Shown one piece after another: positions 9,159 to 19,158 of a stretch of DNA of 64,000 nt (position 1 is the stretch's first letter; every line of letters begins with the position of its first letter). The stretch is from NCBI RefSeq assembly GCF_023115445.1, contig NZ_JALDUI010000004.1, positions 59,282 through 123,281 of the forward strand, given 5' to 3'. A model generated the notes under the pieces. The model ran no database searches, had not been told where the DNA came from, and saw only the letters and a program-made list of their open reading frames with translations. A program made the position numbers and the translations under genes. The DNA comes from Streptococcus sp. oral taxon 431. GTDB lineage: Bacteria > Bacillota > Bacilli > Lactobacillales > Streptococcaceae.

Positions 9159-10018
9159 CGATCCCCCTTATGCAACCTTACTAATCGAGCAATCATATCT
9201 GGCAATTCTCGCCGTTTTACAATTGCATCTACAAAGCCATGCTCTAGAAGAAACTCTGCCTTCTGGAAATCCTCTGGTAAGTCTTCCCTTACAGTATTTT
9301 CAATCACACGGCGTCCAGCAAAACCAACAAGACTTTGAGGTTCCGCTAAGATGATATCCCCTTCCATAGCAAAGGAAGCTGTAACACCTCCAGTTGTTGG
9401 ATCCGTAAGGATTGTCAGATAAAAGAGACCTGCATTGGAATGACGTTTGACTGCGGCAGAGATTTTGGCCATCTGCATCAAACTCATGATTCCTTCTTGC
9501 ATACGGGCACCACCAGAAGCTGTAAACAAGACGACTGGCAATTTCTCATCTGTGGCAAATTCGAATAAGCGAGTAATTTTTTCACCAACAACTGTCCCCA
9601 TTGATGCCATGATAAAGTTTGAATCCATGATGCCAAGGGCAACCTTCTCTCCCTTAATCAAAGCTGTTCCTGTTACAACAGCCTCATCAAGACCTGTCTT
9701 TTCACGCATCAAAGTCAACTTTTTACGATAGCCTGGAAAATTCAAAGGATCCTGAGTCTCAATCCCTTTAAACATTTCCAAAAACGTACCCATATCAATG
9801 GTTAAAGCTAAACGCTCTTGAGCTGAAATACGAAAGGTATAGCCACAGTGAGGGCATATACGCTCACTCCCCAAGTCCTTTTGGTAAATCGTATATTTGC
9901 AACCTGGACATTGGGAGAAGAGCTCATCTGGAACCTCTGGCTTGATCTGAGGTTGATTTACAGTCGAACGATTGGGATTGATTCGAATATATTTATCTTT
10001 TTTACTAAATAGAGCCAT
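9155..10018 (-). CDS. accD: Acetyl-CoA carboxylase carboxyltransferase beta subunit
   Basis: AccD (287 aa) is the zinc-ribbon subunit of the carboxyltransferase. The ribbon is CPGC near residue 37 and CPHC about 18 residues on. The crotonase-like core carries [13 protein letters not shown] and [12 protein letters not shown]. It overlaps accA; upstream, a BOX element separates it from accC. Confidence 0.97.
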   Translation of the reverse strand: MALFSKKDKYIRINPNRSTVNQPQIKPEVPDELFSQCPGCKYTIYQKDLGSERICPHCGYTFRISAQERLALTIDMGTFLEMFKGIETQDPLNFPGYRKKLTLMREKTGLDEAVVTGTALIKGEKVALGIMDSNFIMASMGTVVGEKITRLFEFATDEKLPVVLFTASGGARMQEGIMSLMQMAKISAAVKRHSNAGLFYLTILTDPTTGGVTASFAMEGDIILAEPQSLVGFAGRRVIENTVREDLPEDFQKAEFLLEHGFVDAIVKRRELPDMIARLVRLHKGDR

Positions 10019-10048
10019 ACATCCCCCTTTTCAGTCTTATACTATTTT

Positions 10049-10198
10049 ATACTCAATGAAAATCAAAGAGCAAACTAGGAAGCTAGCCGCAGGTTGCTCA
10101 AAGCACTGCTTTGAGGTTGTAGATAAGACAGACGAAGTCAGTCACATATATAATCCAAGGCGAAGCTGACGCGGTTTGAAGAGATTTTCGAAGAGTAT
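10049..10198 (-). repeat. BOX element inside the acc/fab operon
   Basis: A 150-bp BOX repeat in the opposite orientation to the one at 5547 (starts atactcaatgaaaatcaaag, ends gaagagattttcgaagagtat on the + strand). It lies wholly between accC and accD, within what should be one polycistronic message. Confidence 0.9.
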
Positions 10199-10202
10199 TA
10201 CA

Positions 10203-11570
10203 TTATTCTTTTTCTTGATAGTGTGGTAAGAAGGTCTCCATCAAGAATGAAGTATCGTAGTCTCCTGCTATCACTCGACGATCAGAGATTAGATCCAGTT
10301 GGAAATCAGCATTGGTTACGACCCCTTCAATTTCGAGTTCATATAGAGCTCGTTGCATTTTCATAAGAGCATCAAAACGATTTTCACCATGAACGATAAT
10401 CTTAGCAATCATACTATCATAGTAGGGTGGAATAGTGTAACCTGGATAAACTGCAGAATCTACGCGCAAGCCAACACCACCGCTTGGTAGATAAAGATTG
10501 GTAATCTTACCAGGACTTGGTGCAAAATTAAAGGCTGGGTTTTCTGCGTTGATACGGCACTCAATAGCATGTCCTTTTAGAACAATATCTTCTTGTTTCA
10601 GAGTCAAAGGTTGACCTGCCGCAATACGGATTTGTTCCTTGACAATATCCACACCAGAAACAAATTCGGTTACTGGATGTTCTACTTGGACACGAGTATT
10701 CATCTCCATAAAGTAGAATTTCCCAGTTGCTTCATCTAGTAGGAATTCAATCGTACCCGCATTTTCATAACCAACAGATTCTGCTGCACGAACTGCTGCA
10801 GCACCAATTTCATTACGAAGTGTTTTCCCAATAGCAATCGAAGGACTTTCTTCTAAAACCTTTTGGTTATTCCGCTGAAGCGAACAATCACGCTCACCTA
10901 GGTGAATCACATGTCCCATCTGGTCAGCAAGAATCTGTACTTCAATATGGCGAGCAGGATAAATCACACGCTCGAGGTACATAGCCCCGTTACCAAAGTT
11001 TGCTTTAGCTTCACTAGAGGCTGTTTCAAAGGCTGATACAAGGTCTTCTGCCTTTTCAACCTTACGAATTCCTTTACCACCACCTCCAGCTGAAGCTTTC
11101 AGCATAACTGGATAACCAATTTTTTCGGCAACAGCAAGCGCTTCTTCTGCAGTATGGACTTCTCCATCTGATCCTGGAATGACAGGTACCTTAGCCTTAA
11201 TCATTTGAGCACGGGCGTTAATTTTATCTCCCATGACATCCATGACACGAGCTGATGGCCCAATAAATTTGATACCGACTTCTTCACACATAGTTGCAAA
11301 TTTGGAATTTTCACTTAAAAAACCAAATCCAGGGTGAATAGCTTCAGCTTCAGTCAAGACCGCAGCTGATAGGATGGCATTGATGTTCAGATAAGATTCT
11401 GTAGCCTTCCCAGGGCCGATACAGATAGCCTCATCAGCCAAAAGCGTGTGGAGAGCTTCCTTGTCAGCAGTCGAATAGACAGCGACTGTTGCGATTCCTA
11501 ACTCTCGTGCCGCACGAATAATACGAACAGCAATTTCACCACGATTGGCAATTAAAATCTTACGAAACAT
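10203..11570 (-). CDS. accC: Acetyl-CoA carboxylase biotin carboxylase subunit
   Basis: AccC (455 aa) carboxylates the biotin carried on AccB using ATP and bicarbonate. ATP-grasp signatures are present: KASAGGGGKGIR, the EMNTRVQVEHPVTE metal/substrate segment, and the N-terminal ANRGEIAVRIIRAARELGI. Length is normal. It lies 11 bp after fabZ. Confidence 0.97.
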   Translation of the reverse strand: MFRKILIANRGEIAVRIIRAARELGIATVAVYSTADKEALHTLLADEAICIGPGKATESYLNINAILSAAVLTEAEAIHPGFGFLSENSKFATMCEEVGIKFIGPSARVMDVMGDKINARAQMIKAKVPVIPGSDGEVHTAEEALAVAEKIGYPVMLKASAGGGGKGIRKVEKAEDLVSAFETASSEAKANFGNGAMYLERVIYPARHIEVQILADQMGHVIHLGERDCSLQRNNQKVLEESPSIAIGKTLRNEIGAAAVRAAESVGYENAGTIEFLLDEATGKFYFMEMNTRVQVEHPVTEFVSGVDIVKEQIRIAAGQPLTLKQEDIVLKGHAIECRINAENPAFNFAPSPGKITNLYLPSGGVGLRVDSAVYPGYTIPPYYDSMIAKIIVHGENRFDALMKMQRALYELEIEGVVTNADFQLDLISDRRVIAGDYDTSFLMETFLPHYQEKE

Positions 11571-11581
11571 GGAAAACCTCC

Positions 11582-12004
11582 CTAGTTTCCAATAGCAAAG
11601 GTCAGAGTACCGCTTGCTGTAAGCTTACCATCTACTTCTGCCTTCGCTTCTACTACGGCGATTGTGCCACGACGTTTGACAAAAGTTGCTGTCATGACAA
11701 GCTGATCACCAGGAACAACTTGTTTCTTAAACTTAACCTTATCCATACCAGCATAGAAAACGAGCTTCCCTTTGTTTTCAGGTTTAGACAATTCCAAAAC
11801 ACCTGCTGTCTGAGCCAAGGCTTCCATAATGAGGACTCCTGGCATAACTGGGTATTGAGGAAAATGACCGTTGAAGAAAGGTTCGTTAATCGTCACATTT
11901 TTAATGGCAACAATTGTATCTTCACTAACTTCTAAGACACGATCTACTAAGAGCATGGGATAACGGTGTGGCAAAGCTTCTTTAATTCCTTGAATATCAA
12001 TCAT
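11582..12004 (-). CDS. fabZ: 3-hydroxyacyl-ACP dehydratase FabZ
   Basis: FabZ (140 aa) dehydrates beta-hydroxyacyl-ACP to trans-2-enoyl-ACP. The hot-dog fold active site [21 protein letters not shown] (catalytic His and Glu) is intact. Because this organism uses FabM for double-bond isomerisation, FabZ serves only the dehydration step. It overlaps accB by 4 bp. Confidence 0.96.
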   Translation of the reverse strand: MIDIQGIKEALPHRYPMLLVDRVLEVSEDTIVAIKNVTINEPFFNGHFPQYPVMPGVLIMEALAQTAGVLELSKPENKGKLVFYAGMDKVKFKKQVVPGDQLVMTATFVKRRGTIAVVEAKAEVDGKLTASGTLTFAIGN

Positions 12005-12441
12005 TTGATACGTACCAAGCCTTTCCCAAACTCAACCATTTCTTCATTTTCAACTAGAATTTCTGTTACAACACCATCTTTAGGTGCTGGAATTTCATTC
12101 ATGATCTTCATGGCTTCGATGATGACCAAGGTTTGGCCTTTTTTAACAGTATCACCGACTGAAACAAAATTAGATTTGTCTGGTCCGGCAGCCAAGTAAG
12201 CAACTCCGACAAGTGGACTTTCTACAAGGTCCCCCTCAGCTACAGATTCACTAGCACTTGATTCTGAAACTACTTCTACAGCTGGTGTAGTTTGATCTTG
12301 AGGTGCTGGACTTGCTTCTGCAACAAGTTTCGCTTCATTCTTACTGAAGACCAACTCATCCGTTCCATTTTTATAAGAAAATTCTTTCAAGCTTGACTGG
12401 TCAAATTGCGCCATCAAGTCTTTGATTTCATTTAAATTCAT
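12001..12441 (-). CDS. accB: Acetyl-CoA carboxylase biotin carboxyl carrier protein
   Basis: AccB (146 aa) carries the biotin that shuttles CO2 between AccC and AccAD. The biotinylation motif EAMKIMNEI lies near residue 110 in a C-terminal lipoyl-like domain, preceded by an Ala/Pro/Ser-rich linker. It sits 2 bp after fabF and overlaps fabZ. Confidence 0.96.
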   Translation of the reverse strand: MNLNEIKDLMAQFDQSSLKEFSYKNGTDELVFSKNEAKLVAEASPAPQDQTTPAVEVVSESSASESVAEGDLVESPLVGVAYLAAGPDKSNFVSVGDTVKKGQTLVIIEAMKIMNEIPAPKDGVVTEILVENEEMVEFGKGLVRIK

Positions 12442-12443
12442 CT

Positions 12444-13679
12444 TTACTTATTCTCCCAACGTTTGAAAACAAGGACTGCATTATGCCCACCAAATCCAAA
12501 GGTATTTGAGATAGCATATGGAATTCCACACTCCAATCCCTGTCCATAGATAACGTTTGCTTCAATATAGTCTGATAATTCTTTCGTTCCGGCTGTCATT
12601 GGAACATAGCTATGACGAATAGCTTCAATAGTAGCAATGGCTTCAACAGCCCCTGCTGCTCCCAGCAAATGACCTGTGAAGGATTTGGTTGAAGAAACTG
12701 GAACATCCTTACCTAGAACAGATACAATGGCACCACTTTCTCCCTTTTCATTGGCAGGAGTCGAGGTTCCATGAGCATTGACATAGGCTACTTGGTCTGG
12801 AGAAATCTCAGCTTCTTCCAAGGCTAATTTGATGGCCTTAATAGCTCCTTGACCTTCTGGATGTGGTGAAGTCATATGGTAGGCATCACAAGTGTTCCCG
12901 TAACCAACAACTTCAGCTAGAATAGTTGCACCGCGTTTTTCTGCGTGCTCTAGACTTTCAAGAACCAACATACCTGATCCTTCACCCATGACAAATCCAT
13001 TACGGTCTTTGTCAAATGGAATAGAGGCACGACTTGGATCCTCTGTTGTTGAAAGAGCTGTCAAGGCTTGGAAACCTGCAATGGCAAATGGAGTGATAGA
13101 AGCCTCAGAACCACCAACTAGCATAACATCTTGGTAACCAAACTTGATGGAACGAAAGGCATCCCCAATTGCATCATTTGAAGAAGCACAAGCAGTATTG
13201 ATAGATTTACAAACACCGTTTGCTCCAAAACGCATAGCAACATTTCCTGATGCCATATTTGGTAAAGCTTTTGGAAGTGTCAATGGTTTTACACGTTTTG
13301 GTCCCTTATCATGAAGTCGAAGCACTTGATCTTCGATTTCCTTGATTCCACCGATACCTGAAGCAACGATGACACCAAAGCGGTCTCTATCAAGAGTCTC
13401 TACATCAAGATTAGCATTGTTCACTGCTTCTTGTGCTGCATATAGTGCATATAAAGAATAAGCATCAAAACGGTTGGTATCTTTTTTTACAAAATATTTG
13501 TCAAAAGGAAAATCCTGGATTTCTGCCGCATTATGCACCGCAAATTCACTATGATCAAACTTGGTGATTTCAGCAATTCCGATTTTTCCAGTTGTCAAAC
13601 TATTCCAAAATTCTTCTGGTGTATTTCCGATTGGAGATGTCACTCCATAACCTGTCACTACTACTCGATTCAGTTTCAT
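12444..13679 (-). CDS. fabF: 3-oxoacyl-ACP synthase II (FabF)
   Basis: FabF (411 aa) elongates acyl-ACP by condensation with malonyl-ACP. The Cys-His-His triad is visible in NTACASSNDAIG, NAHGTSTPANEKGE and GHLLGAAGAVEA. It supplies the elongation function alongside FabH in a genome cluster without FabB. It is 22 bp after fabG. Confidence 0.97.
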   Translation of the reverse strand: MKLNRVVVTGYGVTSPIGNTPEEFWNSLTTGKIGIAEITKFDHSEFAVHNAAEIQDFPFDKYFVKKDTNRFDAYSLYALYAAQEAVNNANLDVETLDRDRFGVIVASGIGGIKEIEDQVLRLHDKGPKRVKPLTLPKALPNMASGNVAMRFGANGVCKSINTACASSNDAIGDAFRSIKFGYQDVMLVGGSEASITPFAIAGFQALTALSTTEDPSRASIPFDKDRNGFVMGEGSGMLVLESLEHAEKRGATILAEVVGYGNTCDAYHMTSPHPEGQGAIKAIKLALEEAEISPDQVAYVNAHGTSTPANEKGESGAIVSVLGKDVPVSSTKSFTGHLLGAAGAVEAIATIEAIRHSYVPMTAGTKELSDYIEANVIYGQGLECGIPYAISNTFGFGGHNAVLVFKRWENK

Positions 13680-13701
13680 TCTTCTACCTCTATTTTAACT
13701 C

Positions 13702-14436
13702 TTATTGCATAGTTAGTCCACCATCAATTGCAATGACTTGTCCTGTTAGATAATCTTGACTAGCCAGAAAGGCTGTCACATCAGCAACCTGCTCAGCTTG
13801 GCCAAATTGTTTCATCGGAATTTGTGCCAACATGGCATCCTTTACTTTATCTGTCAAGACTGCGGTCATATCCGATTCAATCATCCCTGGCGCAATAGCA
13901 TTGACACGTACATTGCGATTGGCAACCTCACGTGCTACTGATTTAGTAAATCCAATCAAACCAGCTTTGGATGCGGCGTAGTTGGCTTGACCGATATTTC
14001 CCATGAGACCAACAACACTAGACATATTGATGATAGCACCTTCGCGTGCTTTTATCATCGGTTTTAAGACTGATTGTGTCATATTGAAAGCCCCTGTCAA
14101 ATTGACTTTCAAGACCTTCTCAAAATCTTCTTCTGTCATCTTGAGCATGAGAGTATCTTGAGTAATCCCAGCATTATTAACGAGGACATCAACTGAACCC
14201 AGCTCTTCAATGGCTTGGTCTACCATACGTTTTGCGTCCGCAAAATCAGACACGTCACCAGAAATAGCAAGAACCTTCACCCCGTATGGTTTAAATTCGG
14301 CAAGAAGTTCCTCGGAGATTTCACCACGACTATTCAAAACAACATTGGCTCCCAAGCTGGCAAATTTATGAGCAATGGCGAGACCAATTCCTCGACTTGA
14401 GCCTGTAATAAAGACATTTTTCTGTTCTAGTTTCAT
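13702..14436 (-). CDS. fabG: 3-oxoacyl-ACP reductase FabG
   Basis: FabG (244 aa) reduces beta-ketoacyl-ACP with NADPH. It is a classical short-chain dehydrogenase: cofactor loop TGSSRGIG near the N-terminus, NNAG strand, catalytic Ser and the YAASKAG Tyr/Lys pair. It lies between fabD and fabF in the same operon. Confidence 0.97.
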   Translation of the reverse strand: MKLEQKNVFITGSSRGIGLAIAHKFASLGANVVLNSRGEISEELLAEFKPYGVKVLAISGDVSDFADAKRMVDQAIEELGSVDVLVNNAGITQDTLMLKMTEEDFEKVLKVNLTGAFNMTQSVLKPMIKAREGAIINMSSVVGLMGNIGQANYAASKAGLIGFTKSVAREVANRNVRVNAIAPGMIESDMTAVLTDKVKDAMLAQIPMKQFGQAEQVADVTAFLASQDYLTGQVIAIDGGLTMQ

Positions 14437-14469
14437 GTTTCTCCTTTCAGAACTTCTACCTCATGAAAT

Positions 14470-15390
14470 TTAATTCTCTAGAAGTGCTTCTAAGCTTGCT
14501 TGATCTTCCACATTAGCAAGTTGAGCTGTTTTATTAATCTTTTTAACGAATCCTGACAAGACTTTTCCAGGACCAATCTCGATAAAACGAGTGACACCCG
14601 CTTCTTGCATGACTGCAATACTTTCATAAAAACGAACGGGTTCCTTAACTTGACGAGTCAAAAGTTCTGCAATTCGTTCTTTTTCCATGACCTTTGCTTC
14701 TGTATTGCCAACAAGTGGACAAGCAAAGTCAGAAAACTCAACTTCTGTCAGGGCTCGAGCTAGTTTTTGACTAGCAGGTTCCAATAAAGCTGTATGGAAA
14801 GGACCAGAAACATTTAGCGGAATCAAACGTTTTGCTCCTGCTTCTTGCAAGAGTTGAACCGCACGATCTACCGCCACTACCTCACCACCAATAACAATTT
14901 GACTCAGCGTGTTGTAGTTAGCTGGAGTTACAACACCAAGTTGAGAAGCTTCTTGACAAGCTTTTTCAATCACTTCAACTGGTGTATTTAGCACAGCTAC
15001 CATTTTCCCTGATCCTACTGGTGCTGCTTCTTCCATATAAGACCCACGTTTAGCAACTAGAGCCACTGCAGCTTCAAAATCCAAGGCACCACTAGCTACC
15101 AGGGCAGAGTATTCTCCAAGAGACAAACCTGCCACCATATCAGGCTGGTAACCTTTTTCCTTTAGTAGTCGGTAAATAGCAACGGATGTAGCTAAAATAG
15201 CTGGTTGCGTGTAACGAGTCTGATGTAGCTTCGTTTCATCGTTATCAATCAAGTCACGAAGGTCATAACCTAAGACTTGGCTAGCTTGATCGATTGTTTC
15301 CTTGACGATAGCATATTGGTCGTATAGCTCACGTCCCATTCCAAGGTACTGGGCTCCTTGACCTGCAAATAGAAAGGCTGTTTTAGTCAT
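14470..15390 (-). CDS. fabD: Malonyl-CoA:ACP transacylase FabD
   Basis: FabD (306 aa) moves malonate from CoA to ACP. The nucleophile motif GLSLGEYSAL and the catalytic His of SGPFHTALL are visible. An 18-codon upstream extension is open, but the ATG at 15390 gives the family start MTKTAFLFAGQGAQ and overlaps the fabK stop by 8 bp, so that start is chosen. Confidence 0.96.
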   Translation of the reverse strand: MTKTAFLFAGQGAQYLGMGRELYDQYAIVKETIDQASQVLGYDLRDLIDNDETKLHQTRYTQPAILATSVAIYRLLKEKGYQPDMVAGLSLGEYSALVASGALDFEAAVALVAKRGSYMEEAAPVGSGKMVAVLNTPVEVIEKACQEASQLGVVTPANYNTLSQIVIGGEVVAVDRAVQLLQEAGAKRLIPLNVSGPFHTALLEPASQKLARALTEVEFSDFACPLVGNTEAKVMEKERIAELLTRQVKEPVRFYESIAVMQEAGVTRFIEIGPGKVLSGFVKKINKTAQLANVEDQASLEALLEN

Positions 15391-16357
15391 TTCTTGTAAC
15401 TCCTGCCCAACGAGCAGCTTCTGCTTGAATCTTTTCAGCTGCACCGTAGTAAATATCTTTTAAGATTTCTTCAACAGTTTCTTCTTTCGAAACCAGACCT
15501 GCAATCTGGCCGGCCATCACTGAACCACCATCCACATCCCCATGGACAACAGCTTTTGCTAAGGCTCCAGCACCCATTTGTTCAAAGATTTCTAAATCTG
15601 GATTTTCTTGTTTAAAGGCATCTTTTTCAGCTTGTTCAAATTCACGAGTCAATTTGTTTTTAATGGCACGAACTGCGTGTCCAAAATGTTGTGCCGAAAT
15701 CGTTGTATCAATATCACGAGCTTTTAAAATTTTAGCTTTATAGTTTGGATGGGCGTTTGATTCTTTAGCAACTACAAAACGAGTTCCTACTTGCACAGCT
15801 TCTGCACCGAGCATAAAGCCAGCAGCGGCTCCCTCACCGTCTGCAATGCCTCCAGCTGCAATAACAGGGATAGAAACAACAGCTGCAACTTGACGAACCA
15901 AGGTCATAGTTGTTAGTTTACCGATGTGTCCACCTGCTTCCATACCTTCTGCAATAACAGCATCTGCACCGATTTTTTCCATCCGTTTAGCCAAAGCTAC
16001 GCTAGGAACTACAGGAATAACGGTGATTCCTGCTTCATGAAATCGATCCATATATTTACTTGGGTTTCCTGCACCAGTTGTGACTACCTTAACCCCTTCT
16101 TCAATGACGAGGTCAACAATATCATCAACAAATGGAGACAGAAGCATAATGTTGACACCAAAAGGCTTATCTGTTAAAGATTTAATCTTATCGATATTAG
16201 CTTTAACCACTTCTTTAGGAGCATTTCCTCCACCGATGATACCTAGACCACCTGCTTTTGAAACAGCTCCAGCAAGGTCACCATCTGCAACCCAGGCCAT
16301 TCCCCCTTGAAAGATAGGATATTTAATGTTCAATAATTCTGTAATACGTGTTTTCAT
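15383..16357 (-). CDS. fabK: FMN-dependent enoyl-ACP reductase II FabK
   Basis: FabK (324 aa) is the flavoprotein enoyl-ACP reductase that replaces FabI in streptococci. TIM-barrel/FMN features of the NPD/2-nitropropane dioxygenase family are present: YPIFQGGMAWVAD, the GAGNPS loop, and AAGGIADGEG. The ATG at 16357, behind GGAGGCACT, is preferred to an in-frame start 14 codons upstream. An operator for FabT overlaps its promoter. Confidence 0.96.
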   Translation of the reverse strand: MKTRITELLNIKYPIFQGGMAWVADGDLAGAVSKAGGLGIIGGGNAPKEVVKANIDKIKSLTDKPFGVNIMLLSPFVDDIVDLVIEEGVKVVTTGAGNPSKYMDRFHEAGITVIPVVPSVALAKRMEKIGADAVIAEGMEAGGHIGKLTTMTLVRQVAAVVSIPVIAAGGIADGEGAAAGFMLGAEAVQVGTRFVVAKESNAHPNYKAKILKARDIDTTISAQHFGHAVRAIKNKLTREFEQAEKDAFKQENPDLEIFEQMGAGALAKAVVHGDVDGGSVMAGQIAGLVSKEETVEEILKDIYYGAAEKIQAEAARWAGVTRND

Positions 16358-16397
16358 AGTGCCTCCATGAGTCTTGCTTAGGTAATAGTTCGACCAC

Positions 16398-16420
16398 ATT
16401 ATACTTTGACTGTCAAACTA
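16398..16420 (-). promoter_or_regulatory. fabK promoter with FabT operator
   Basis: A palindromic AGTTTGACAGTCAAAGT (minus strand, 16403-16419) abuts a TATAAT -10 at 16398-16403, inside the -35/-10 spacer. It matches the TTTGACTRTCAAA-type site known for FabT in streptococci. Bound FabT would block polymerase at fabK and thus at most of the operon. Confidence 0.8.
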
Positions 16421-16473
16421 TTACCTGAACAAGAGGGAGCGGGTTCCCCCTACTCCTTCTTCATTTATTTTAA

Positions 16474-16698
16474 TTATTTTGTTTGCTCTTCAACGTAGGC
16501 AACCAAGTCACCAACTGTTTTCAAGTCATCTTCTGCTTCGATTTGAATATCAAAAGCATCTTCAATTTCTGAGATTACTTGGAACAAGTCCAATGAATCT
16601 GCATCCAAATCATCAAAAGTAGATTCAAGTGTTACTTCTGATGCATCTTTTCCAAGTTCTTCAACGATAATTTCTTGTACTTTTTCAAATACTGCCAT
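16474..16698 (-). CDS. acpP: Acyl carrier protein
   Basis: ACP (74 aa) carries growing acyl chains. The phosphopantetheine serine is Ser35 in [10 protein letters not shown], within a strongly acidic four-helix protein. It is separated from fabK by about 115 bp carrying the FabT-controlled promoter, and follows fabH in the same direction, so it can be expressed partly independently of fabK onward. Confidence 0.96.
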   Translation of the reverse strand: MAVFEKVQEIIVEELGKDASEVTLESTFDDLDADSLDLFQVISEIEDAFDIQIEAEDDLKTVGDLVAYVEEQTK

Positions 16699-16754
16699 GA
16701 TAGACTCCTTTAAAATAAATAGTTTTTATAACAATGTGTTCACCACATGATTAC

Positions 16755-17729
16755 CTAAATTGTAACAATAAGCGTGCCCCATGTCAAACCTCCGCCGAAG
16801 CCTGACAAGAGAATTTTTTGGCTTCCATCCAAACGAATGAGCCCTTCCTCTACACACTCTGAAAGTAGAATCGGAATACTTGCCGCACTGGTATTTCCAT
16901 ACTTGGTCATATTGGCAGGAAGCTTGTCTCGATCTACACCGATCTTTCTAGCCATTTTATCTAGAATGCGGATATTAGCTTGGTGAAGCAGGAGATAATC
17001 TAGTTCTTCTGCCGACAGAGGACTCTCTTCTATGGTATTTTTTATAGACTTAGCAACATCTCGAATCGCAAAATCAAAAACTGCTCGGCCGTCCATTCTC
17101 AAGAAAGCATCTGGATTTTCTTGAACTGAAAATGGCGAAGTCAAGCCTGTCTGCCCATAGGTCAAGCACTCACTACGTGAACCATCGCTATTGAGACTCT
17201 CCGCTAGGAAATGTTGCTTATCGCTTGCTTCTAACAAGACGCCACCAGCTCCATCTCCAAATAGGACAGCTGTTGAACGATCTGTCCAGTCCAAGGTTTT
17301 GGACATAGTTTCACTACCGATGACCAAGCCCTTGCCAAATCGTCCAGATGATATGAATTTCTCAGCAGTTGAAAGGGCAAAGGTGAAACCACTACAAGCG
17401 GCAGTTAGATCAAATGCAAAGGCCTTACGAGCACCAATACGAGCCTGTACACGTGCTGCAGTAGAAGGCATCATTGAGTCAGGTGTCATCGTAGCTAGGA
17501 TGATAAAATCCAACTCTTCCGCAGAAATCCCTGACTTCTCTAGGAGTTGTTTTGCAACTTCCGTTGCCAAATCTCCTGTTGATTCTGTCTTAGAAATGCG
17601 ACGTTCCTTAATCCCAGTTCGACTTGAAATCCATTCATCACTCGTATCCATAACCTGAGCCAAATCTTCATTTGTGACAATCTGCTCTGGAACATAATGA
17701 GCAACCTGGCTTATTTTCGCAAAAGCCAT
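16755..17729 (-). CDS. fabH: 3-oxoacyl-ACP synthase III FabH
   Basis: FabH (324 aa) starts chains by condensing acetyl-CoA with malonyl-ACP. The Cys-His-Asn triad is visible in [21 protein letters not shown] and [10 protein letters not shown]. It is directly adjacent to fabT (shared base at 17729). Confidence 0.97.
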   Translation of the reverse strand: MAFAKISQVAHYVPEQIVTNEDLAQVMDTSDEWISSRTGIKERRISKTESTGDLATEVAKQLLEKSGISAEELDFIILATMTPDSMMPSTAARVQARIGARKAFAFDLTAACSGFTFALSTAEKFISSGRFGKGLVIGSETMSKTLDWTDRSTAVLFGDGAGGVLLEASDKQHFLAESLNSDGSRSECLTYGQTGLTSPFSVQENPDAFLRMDGRAVFDFAIRDVAKSIKNTIEESPLSAEELDYLLLHQANIRILDKMARKIGVDRDKLPANMTKYGNTSAASIPILLSECVEEGLIRLDGSQKILLSGFGGGLTWGTLIVTI

Positions 17730-18163
17730 TATTTCAAATCCTCCAAAAATTGATAAAGATTGGTCAAACCTTTACTCATGACATCCATTTCCTCTGGGCT
17801 CATGCCTTCGATGATCCTTTCGACCATGGCCTTGTGAAAACGTCTATGGAGCCGATGTACCAAGCGACCTTTCTTTGTCAAATGCAGATGTACTACACGA
17901 CGATCCTGATCTGATCGCAAGCGCTCGATATAACCTTTTCGTTCCAAGTTGTTCAAGCTAGTTGTCACGGTTCCTAGAGTTACCATCAACTCTTTGGACA
18001 CTTGACTTGGAGTCACATCTGGAAACTTGCCAATCACATCGATCGTGTGCATTTCCTTGATGGAGATATCCTTGAAACGACTACCTCTCAAACTCACTTC
18101 CTCAATCACAAGGACGTTATTAAAAATAGATGTTAAATAGTCATTGATCCGTTGGTAGTCCAA
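17729..18163 (-). CDS. fabT: MarR-family fatty-acid synthesis repressor FabT
   Basis: FabT (144 aa) is the winged-helix repressor of streptococcal fab genes, using acyl-ACP as co-repressor. The MarR fold is seen in [27 protein letters not shown] followed by the wing [16 protein letters not shown]. The start is a TTG at 18163 behind GAGGGAGGGAAG, giving the family N-terminus [12 protein letters not shown]; the longer in-frame ORF back to 18247 lacks a ribosome site and overlaps the operator. It probably represses itself through the site at 18189. Confidence 0.92.
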   Translation of the reverse strand: MDYQRINDYLTSIFNNVLVIEEVSLRGSRFKDISIKEMHTIDVIGKFPDVTPSQVSKELMVTLGTVTTSLNNLERKGYIERLRSDQDRRVVHLHLTKKGRLVHRLHRRFHKAMVERIIEGMSPEEMDVMSKGLTNLYQFLEDLK

Positions 18164-18188
18164 TTTTCTTCCCTCCCTCATCAAAAAA

Positions 18189-18204
18189 AGTTTAACTATC
18201 AAAA
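18189..18204 (-). promoter_or_regulatory. FabT operator before fabT
   Basis: The minus strand reads TTTTGATAGTTAAACT just upstream of the fabT ribosome site. It is similar to the fabK operator and placed for autoregulation. The match is less symmetrical than at fabK. Confidence 0.65.
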
Positions 18205-18255
18205 CATTTGACAAAAAAAGTATATCAAACTTCAAAGAATTGCGCAAGTATTTTA

Positions 18256-19041
18256 TTATTTCCCCAAAAATTTTGGACGTCTTCTTTCAGAATGTGCACG
18301 AACACCTTCTTTGAAATCCTCCGTATAAGATAGAGATTTTTGCAATTCCAATTCTAGCTGTGCGTACTCGTGCCACTGCTTAAACTCGCTCTCCCAGACT
18401 AACTTCTTAATAGCAGCATAGGAGTTAGAGGAGCCTCTTCTCAACTTCTTCAACAATTGTTCTCTTGTCTTTTCCAGTTGATCACTAGCACACATACGAT
18501 AGACAGCACCTGCTTCTAAAGCATTCTCAGCTGTAAAAGCTTCACCGGTCATGGCAAGCTGCGTTGCCCGAGTCGTTCCTAGCGATCGTGTCAGCAAGAA
18601 TAAACCTCCCGCGTCTGGAGCCAAGCCCACACCTACAAAGGCCTGGATAAATTTAGCTTTGTCAGAAGCAATACAGAAATCAACTGCTAAAGCCATGTTA
18701 GCCGCTGCCCCAGCAACTGCTCCATCCACCTCCATAATGACTGGTTTAGGAATTTGTTTAATCTTATAGGAAATCGTATTTACTAACTCCGCGATTTGGG
18801 TGAGGGAGACAATATCATCCTCTTCAACAGCACGTTTCATTTCTACTAGATCGCCCCCAACAGAGAAGACTTTGCCGGGAGCATTAATGAGAACAAACGA
18901 AACCGAAGCATCTTTTTCAGCCAATTCCAATGCTTCTAGAATTTCTTGACACATAGGAATATGAAAACCATTGGCCACCTCAGGACGATTTAAAGTTAGT
19001 ATCGCTAAATCGTCTTGAACTTGATAGAGAATATGATCCAT
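18256..19041 (-). CDS. fabM: trans-2-decenoyl-ACP isomerase FabM
   Basis: FabM (261 aa) is a crotonase-fold enzyme that isomerises trans-2- to cis-3-decenoyl-ACP, the branch point for unsaturated fatty acids in streptococci. The oxyanion-hole segments [14 protein letters not shown] and [20 protein letters not shown] are present. The ATG at 19041, preceded by AAAGGAG, is chosen over an upstream start. It is the first gene of the cluster, with fabT next. Confidence 0.93.
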   Translation of the reverse strand: MDHILYQVQDDLAILTLNRPEVANGFHIPMCQEILEALELAEKDASVSFVLINAPGKVFSVGGDLVEMKRAVEEDDIVSLTQIAELVNTISYKIKQIPKPVIMEVDGAVAGAAANMALAVDFCIASDKAKFIQAFVGVGLAPDAGGLFLLTRSLGTTRATQLAMTGEAFTAENALEAGAVYRMCASDQLEKTREQLLKKLRRGSSNSYAAIKKLVWESEFKQWHEYAQLELELQKSLSYTEDFKEGVRAHSERRRPKFLGK

Positions 19042-19126
19042 AGCCACTCCTTTCAAATTACAATGATGTTTAAATTATTTTATTTTATTTTCAAATTATA
19101 TATTTTTCTTGTTTATAAGACAAGAG

Positions 19127-19158
19127 AAAAATCGACCGAAAGTGTCTCGGCCGATTTT
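19127..19158 (-). terminator. Terminator after the secreted protein gene
   Basis: AAAATCGGCCGA pairs with TCGGTCGATTTT on the minus strand around a short loop and runs into TTTTT. The stem begins inside the stop codon of the gene at 19157. Confidence 0.85.

Noticed and set aside
18164..18247. Longer N-terminus for FabT
   Set aside because: It would cover the FabT operator and lacks a ribosome site; the TTG at 18163 has GGGAGGG and gives the family length.
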